Of a stretch of 64,000 bases of DNA, positions 58,689 through 64,000 are shown piece after piece. Location: positions 1,364,001 to 1,428,000 of the forward strand of contig QYRS01000011.1 of the NCBI GenBank assembly GCA_006503535.1, written 5' to 3'. A program made the position numbers and the translations under genes. The notes beneath the pieces were generated by a model. That model was given only the letters and a program-made list of their open reading frames with translations, searched no databases and was not told the origin of the DNA. The stretch comes from Arthrinium phaeospermum (Eukaryota > Ascomycota > Sordariomycetes > Amphisphaeriales > Apiosporaceae). The stretch's first letter is position 1. Each line of letters begins with the position of its first letter.

Positions 58689-59939
58689 TTACGAGTTCGG
58701 GTTCTCTTCGCCAACCTCTATTGAACATCCGCTCTTCTGCTGGGACTGCATACGACGATGGAGGATGATCCGTGTCTCTATCTTGCTGTCCAACAAGATC
58801 TGGTCGGTTCCTGTAGAAGCGCTCGGGTGGTAACGGCGCTCCTCGCCAAGCTTCGCCTTCAAGTCTGCGAAGTTCTGCTCTGCCTCCTTGTGGTAGTCGG
58901 TTTGCTTCTTCTGGTCCCGGAACGTCTTGGGGGCAGAGTATTGGTGCTTGAGCTGCTTATATCTCTTTCTCTCCTGGCGAATCGCGCGGCTTTGGTCGCA
59001 ATCGGATTCCGACTCTGATGCCGATTCTTCCTGAGATCCCGCGAGTAGGAATCGATTCCGGGTGGCGGCTGTTATGCTATTCATGCAGCGCGCGACGATG
59101 CCAGGCTGGGGTTCGCTTTCCTCGGATTGGCTTGCCTCAGGCAGGTGTTCATCGGGTTTTATAGCCACCGCCGGCGTGGCTAAGCAACTGAAGTCGGATG
59201 GATTGGAATTCTTGATGCCATACTTGGCAAGTATCTCCCGCAAGTGCGCAGTCTCCTCACGAATGGCTTCCTGGGCGTTGCGAATCCGGTTACTCAGTTC
59301 TTGTGTGGCCTTCCTCCGACTTGCCAGCGACTGGCCGTAATCGTTAATATAGCCGCCACTATAGCCAAACGTGACATATTCTCCGTACACGGCATACTGA
59401 TCATATTCTGCTGTCATGGCTCTCATTCTCAACATATCTCCCACCAGCCTGACGATCGCTACCAGACAGTCCGACAGTGCTTGCATCACTTCTGTGAGCT
59501 CCCTCTCGTCCTCGTCTGAGAGCTGGGGTCGTTCAGGAGAGTCAAGGTCCTCCGGCGTTCCGTGCGTGTACTGGAGCAGGAGTGTCTGAATAGGCCAGCT
59601 GGTAGAGCAAAGAGCGCGAATCTCACTTTTCGTGCGAAGAGGCAGAGCAGGCTTCGGCATCGCGAACTTCAGGCCCTTCAAGGCGCCGTGGAAAGTCGAG
59701 ATGGCGGCGTCGAGCTCGGATTCATGGACATCCATCTCCGGGGAACGAGAGCTGGACGAGGAGCGGTCTGCTTCTTCTGAAGCTGTGCCCGCGCTGTAAG
59801 TAGCATTGGTTCCCCATTGAGGTCTGAAGTTGGTGGTATAGGGATATTTAGCCAATACCGCATCCGCGCTCTTGCTTCGAGGTCGATTGGTCAAGGGGCG
59901 GTTTCTGCTGCCCTGGCTCTGCGAGGATGTCTCCTGCAT
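58689..59939 (-). CDS. Hypothetical coiled-coil protein (416 aa)
   Basis: An intronless frame from an ATG at 59939. Residues 1-85 are S/T/E-rich and disordered. About 85-270 are predicted helical with heptad-like segments (ELSNRIRNAQEAIREETAHLREIL) and a tyrosine-rich patch (YDQYAVYGEYVTFGYSGGY). About 310-390 form a charged helix (RQERKRYKQLKHQY, QNFADLKAKLGEERRY). There is no signal peptide or known domain. This is a lineage-specific type of protein I do not recognise. Confidence 0.65.
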   Translation of the reverse strand: MQETSSQSQGSRNRPLTNRPRSKSADAVLAKYPYTTNFRPQWGTNATYSAGTASEEADRSSSSSRSPEMDVHESELDAAISTFHGALKGLKFAMPKPALPLRTKSEIRALCSTSWPIQTLLLQYTHGTPEDLDSPERPQLSDEDERELTEVMQALSDCLVAIVRLVGDMLRMRAMTAEYDQYAVYGEYVTFGYSGGYINDYGQSLASRRKATQELSNRIRNAQEAIREETAHLREILAKYGIKNSNPSDFSCLATPAVAIKPDEHLPEASQSEESEPQPGIVARCMNSITAATRNRFLLAGSQEESASESESDCDQSRAIRQERKRYKQLKHQYSAPKTFRDQKKQTDYHKEAEQNFADLKAKLGEERRYHPSASTGTDQILLDSKIETRIILHRRMQSQQKSGCSIEVGEENPNS

Positions 59940-60958
59940 TGTGCTGGTGTTCTCTCAATACGGGGGACGCTGGGCTATGTTGGACGGCCGGAGATGGCCT
60001 CTCTGATCGTGGTGACTCGTTAACTCGAGATGAGAGCTCTTCGCCCTACTCTGAACCTGATCCTCTAGCAACTATGTTAGCAAGGGCGGGCTTCCCCGAG
60101 ATTCGTTCAGTGCTGAGTGTCATCCACCAATTAGTATGATGGGGACCTCTCAAGATACTTACGCCGCAGGTTGGGTTTGCTTTCTGAACTTGATTCAACG
60201 ATGGAAACGGGGTCGACGATATGCTAGGGAAGCAAAATGGATGAACCCGTATGAAGACGACGAGGCAAGTGTGTCAAAGGCTGGTTCGAGGCTTGGTGCC
60301 TTTTTTGGCATTACGGGGCATTTTCTTGTCGTGTCTAAAGTCTGGTTCTGGGTAAAGCTTTTATTCGCTCTTGTACATGTGAGTCGTTCTTCCGTGCCAG
60401 ATGTACCCGCGGGTAATTTTTCTCGTGAGTTCTTGGTTAGCAGCAAACGCTCTCTCATGTCGTCGCAGCGACAGCCTTGATTTGATTCTGCATTCACGCA
60501 CCATGGCACCGGTTTGTCACCCTGCCACACAATGAAAGACTTGCATAACACGCAGATAATTATTAACGTCATCTCGAACCTGGGAAACAGTCTATATAGA
60601 TATCATGTAGTGTTTAATTCTCTCCTAGAGCGATAATCAGCTCAATCTCCCTCGGTGCCTTTGGCTGTCATGGGATCTCCAATCCAGTAGAAGAAGCAAA
60701 TAACACAACTCGGCGATGGTATTCTGCGGTCAGCTTTGAAATAGGTTTTTACATAGGTGGTGCACCCGATCATTCGTGCCGCCATCATGATCTGATGCTT
60801 TGTAGATATTTTTTGGTCGATTTTCGGTTCCCCTTTCGAGTCGCGAGCCCCTGAGAGTGCAGAAGTGATTCGGTGGTGCGTGCACCACTACAACTTTTGG
60901 TGCAGCCACCAATCCATTATAAATTCTAGTAAGCAGAAAACTGACATCAACCAAAGAA
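59940..60958. other. Intergenic, 1.0 kb
   Basis: Promoter side of the coiled-coil gene. A short plus-strand frame (60136-60480) has no family or splice support. Confidence 0.5.
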
Positions 60959-61030
60959 AGCATCTTGGCGCAGGGGAAGCGCGCCGGGCTCATAACCCGG
61001 AGGTCCTTGGATCGAAACCAAGAGATGCTA
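60959..61030 (+). tRNA. Initiator tRNA-Met (CAT)
   Basis: Seventy-two nt fold into a cloverleaf. Acceptor stem AGCATCT pairs with AGATGCT, discriminator A, D arm GGCGCAGGGGAAGCGC, anticodon stem CCGGG/CCCGG around CTCATAA, T arm CCTTGGATCGAAACCAAGA. Initiator identity is shown by the A1-T72 pair, three G:C pairs next to the anticodon loop (GGG/CCC), and a T loop ATCGAAA with A54 and A60 in place of TTC. There is no intron. A short T run follows at 61036-61039 for Pol III termination. Confidence 0.95.
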
Positions 61031-61950
61031 GGTTGTTTTCCTTTTGCATTTTTGTTTTATTTGCCAGCCCAACATAAACATCTCAACATGACATGGGGAT
61101 ATTTCTTTCACCTCCCTTTTTCTTTTTATTTCTCATTACCAAGTAGATCTTGACGACTCTCTGATTTGCATCGCCCTCTAGGGCGGAATCGTAAACATGT
61201 TGCGACAGTAACAATTTCTAGTCGCTAGGTCGTTTCCTACGAGCCATCTGGATATCAATTATCTTTTGAATCGAACGTCGCTATTAATCTCCCTCCTTCG
61301 CCTTTCTTTCTCTTCCTCCTTAGTACGCCGGTCTCTTTTGGACACTGCAATGCTTTCAACGGCGATCATCGAGCGAAATGGGGCATGGTCGGTGTAAGAG
61401 TGTAGTAGAAGCAGCTTCGCAATCGGTAGACATAAATCAGAGCCTAACTCATGAACCCATCACGGTGGTGCGTACAAGATCTCGAAAGGCCACGATACGG
61501 AGCATCGTTCCTGATGGCACAAGCCATGAAATAATCGCAGGACCAAATGCTGAGCAATCGAATATCGAGTTCCCATCCCGGTGTCGTCTGCCGCTCTCAG
61601 CTCCGGAGGGTATACTGCAAGTTCCCGAGCCCTCCAATGCATACTCTAGATTTTCAGGAAAGGCTCCGATAACGAGTGTCATGAATTGTCAAAACGGCCA
61701 ATCAGAGAACATGATAGTCCCGAAAGATGCACCATACGTGCTCTTTCCTGCGACTTGCGTGCTTCGGCGAGCACTCGATGGCGTGACCAACTTCCCCGCG
61801 TTCTTGTCGTGCAAGTTGGAGGCTCACGGAGCCTTCGACGGACAACCTCGCTTGGACTACAAATACCTGTAAACTTGCTGTTCGGAGTAGAAAGGCCACA
61901 GGGCGATGGCCAGAGGCCAAAAGTAGACATCGATCAGAAATTATCGCAAC
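61031..61950. other. Intergenic, 0.9 kb, with one uncertain open frame
   Basis: The leader of the TauD-type gene lies at the right end. A 164-codon ATG frame (61378-61872) is open but ends 78 bp before the next start and has no recognisable features, so I treat it as doubtful. Confidence 0.4.
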
Positions 61951-63216
61951 ATGGCTCCTAGCGCTCTCTCAAACCTTCCTATACCCTCCCTGCACTCCAA
62001 GGGGGAGGCGGCTCCGGAAAGTGCAACCACATACCCCAAGCCTCTCCAATTAAGCGGTGCCTTGGACGAATTTGCCTACGAAGAGACTACCCCGGTGATC
62101 GGTAGAGAGTATCTCGATGTGAACATCGTTGACGACCTGTTGAGTGCCACGAATGCGGACGAGTTACTTCGGGACCTAGCCATCACCAGTAAGGACTCCA
62201 ACCTGTTTTCGATATAACTGCAGACAGAGCTAAGACTCATGTATCCAAAATCCAGTCTCCAGGCGTGGTGTCGTCTTCTTCCGCGCCCAGACGAACCTCA
62301 CGGATGAGCTCCAGAAGAACTTTGTCCAGCGTCTCGGCCAGCTGACTGGCAAACCATCCACCTCGACGCTACACATCCACCCGGTCCTCAACGACAAGTC
62401 CGAGTTCGGCGTGCAGGACGCCGAGATCAGCACCATCAGCTCGCAGGCGCGCGACTCCATCTTCAAGTCCACCCCCAAGCCCAAGGAGAGCCGCTACGAC
62501 GCGGCGCTCTGGCACTCGGACATCCAGTTCGAGCGGAACCCGGCCGACTACACGTCGCTGCGGCTGACGCAACTGCCGTCCACGGGCGGCGACACGCTCT
62601 GGGCGTCGGGCTACGAGCTGTACGACCGCTTCTCGAAGCCCTACCAGCGCTTCTTCGAGGGCTTGACGGCGCGCTTCGCCGGCGACGGCTTCCTGCGCGT
62701 CGCGGCGGCCCACCCGGACCGCGTCCGCCTCCACACGGGGCCCCGCGGCAGCCCCAACAACGTCGGCGGCGAGCTCGAGGCCGTCCACCCCATCGTCCGC
62801 ACCAACCCCGTCACGGGCTGGAAGAGCATCTACGCCCTCGGCCCGTTCCCCAAGGCCATCAACGAGCTGACAGAGCCCGAGTCGGACGAGCTGCTGCGCA
62901 AGTTCCTTACGACGATCCTCGAGAACCATGACTTGCAGGTTCGCTTCAAGTGGCGCAACGAACATGACATAGGTGAGTAACAAAGGCGACAGAGCCCCAG
63001 AGTCGCCGATTGGGTTTAGAGGGGAGCCACGCTAATATAAGGCTCTTCCATTTTCTAGCCATCTGGGACAACCGTAGTGTGTTCCACAGCGCCACGTTCG
63101 ACTACGATGGTCTTGGCGACAGGTTCGGTCACCGCGCTGTCGGCATCGCTGAAGAGCCGTACTTGGATCCGAATAGTAGGTCTAGGTCCGAGGCTTTGGC
63201 TGAGGAGAACTCGTGA
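61951..63216 (+). CDS. TauD/TfdA-type alpha-ketoglutarate-dependent dioxygenase
   Basis: Exons 61951-62188, 62256-62972 and 63059-63216 join in phase (introns 67 and 86 nt) to 370 aa. The Fe(II) triad is visible: H-x-D at about 166/168 in LWHSDIQFE and a distal His at about 328 in WDNRSVFHSAT. An Arg in FGHRAVG binds the 2-oxoglutarate carboxylate. The GVVFFRAQ and LTQLPSTGGDTLWAS blocks are typical. Fungal members take taurine and other sulfonates for sulfur supply, releasing sulfite and the aldehyde. Some use other substrates. No targeting signal, so cytosolic. Confidence 0.92.
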
Positions 63217-63754
63217 GGGAAAGGAATTGAACTGGGGAATCACTGGCAGGTAGTAGCCTACCGGATCTAATGACTACATTTGTGTATGTATTTCCTTGCT
63301 GAACATACAGTATGTGGTGGTGGGGGAGACCAGTAAAGGTTGGGACTGGCCTAAGCAGGCGCAAACGATCAAAGTAAATTGTAATTACGTATGATGTAAA
63401 AACAAATCATGACCTAATGTCACAGTAATCCATAGTATATGGCGGAATATGTTCTAATTTATAATGCCAAAGTCCGATGTCGGTTTATTGTAGTCTGCTA
63501 CAGACGAACAACCCCGGACCGGAACGACAGGGAACAGCAGATTCAAGTGACGGCCCCACGCTCCCGTCATTGGCAACTTTTCCCACCGATCAACCATTCC
63601 GGATCCAGTTCCTCACCAAATCAACACAATTGCATGCCAAATTTTGATCGCGACAAACATATCTCCCAGGCCATTATAGATACGGAAAGCTGTGTCGCTA
63701 ATACTCGGTAGCGAAGCTGCCTGCCTCTTACTACCTACGTACCTCTACCGACAC
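63217..63754. other. Intergenic, 0.5 kb
   Basis: AT-rich region between the dioxygenase stop and the start of the last gene. Short TACCTACGTACC elements lie just before the ATG. Confidence 0.5.
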
Positions 63755-64000
63755 CATGTCCGACAAGATCACGGCCAAGAACCTCAGCTACGACCAGACC
63801 CTGCCGCCCTTCCTCGCGCGCCTGCGCGGCCACCAAGCCCCCGACGGCGGGCCCGACCCCATCCTCGCGGCGCGCCGGCGGACCGCGCGCGTGCGGACGG
63901 CCAGCGAGGAGGCCGAGGACGCGCCGCTGGTGCTCGACGAGGCCGGCAATGTCGTGGATATGAAGGCGGGCGAGCTGCCCGACGAGGGCGACGAAGGCGC
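63755..64000 (+). CDS. DUF4604 family protein, 5' part (cut by window end)
   Basis: The ATG at 63755 opens 82 codons to the window end. The N-terminus MSDKITAKNLSYDQTLPPFL followed by LARLRGHQ, DPILAARRR, SEEAEDAPLVLDE and GNVVD is the conserved start of the DUF4604 (KIAA1143-like) family of small, mostly disordered eukaryotic proteins of unknown role. GC content is high with C/G in third positions, unlike the AT-rich upstream sequence. The 3' end is outside the window. Confidence 0.85.

Noticed and set aside
61378..61872. 164-codon ATG frame just before the TauD-type gene
   Set aside because: No recognisable feature, and it lies where the promoter and leader of the next gene are expected. 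Kept only as a note in the intergenic entry.
62369..62983. Minus-strand frame opposite the TauD-type gene
   Set aside because: GC-rich shadow frame. The plus strand has all dioxygenase residues and in-phase introns.

Overview
The window is nuclear DNA from a filamentous ascomycete, most likely a Sordariomycete. Many genes carry short introns (about 45-170 nt) with GTAAGT/GTGAGT-type donors and CTAAC/CTGAC-like branch sites. There is a GH10 xylanase with a fungal CBM1, a secreted copper amine oxidase of the fungal type, a pogo/Fot1 transposon, a eukaryotic initiator tRNA, and fungal orthologues of Prp19, Rrb1 and Dom34. All gene models were spliced by eye. Confidence is highest where the junction phases agree and the spliced protein matches a family I know.

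Layout. 0-8 kb is damaged by transposons. A very large DUF6606-type gene (minus strand) is cut at position 336 by what looks like the end of a hAT-like element. A complete 1.92-kb pogo/Fot1 element (5725-7645) with perfect 51-bp inverted repeats sits in another minus-strand reading frame. 9.5-18.6 kb holds a tiny CYSTM-like protein, an unknown 130-aa protein, a seven-exon secreted copper amine oxidase and a Ser/acidic-tailed protein. 18.6-25.4 kb is gene-poor and holds gene relics. 25.4-33.5 kb is an accessory, partly secreted set: an 8-cysteine small secreted protein, a dual-specificity phosphatase, GH10-CBM1 xylanase, a flavin oxidase and a small membrane protein. 34-64 kb is mostly conserved housekeeping: Rrb1, a Cys/His-rich putative regulator, thioredoxin, a WD40 protein of the YMR102C type, Dom34/Pelota, OHCU decarboxylase, Prp19, a RING/SIM protein resembling SUMO-targeted ubiquitin ligases, tRNA-iMet, a TauD-type dioxygenase and the start of a DUF4604 protein.

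Genes are monocistronic and on both strands. Apart from the loose secreted/enzyme neighbourhood at 25-33 kb, I see no convincing cluster. I did not find a clearly new multi-gene system. The observations most worth following are the two separate DNA-transposon insertions in the first 8 kb, a one-base splice/frame lesion exactly at the catalytic glutamate codon of the xylanase, and an array of TTGATCAA-N5-TGATCA inverted repeats upstream of the Cys/His-rich regulator gene.
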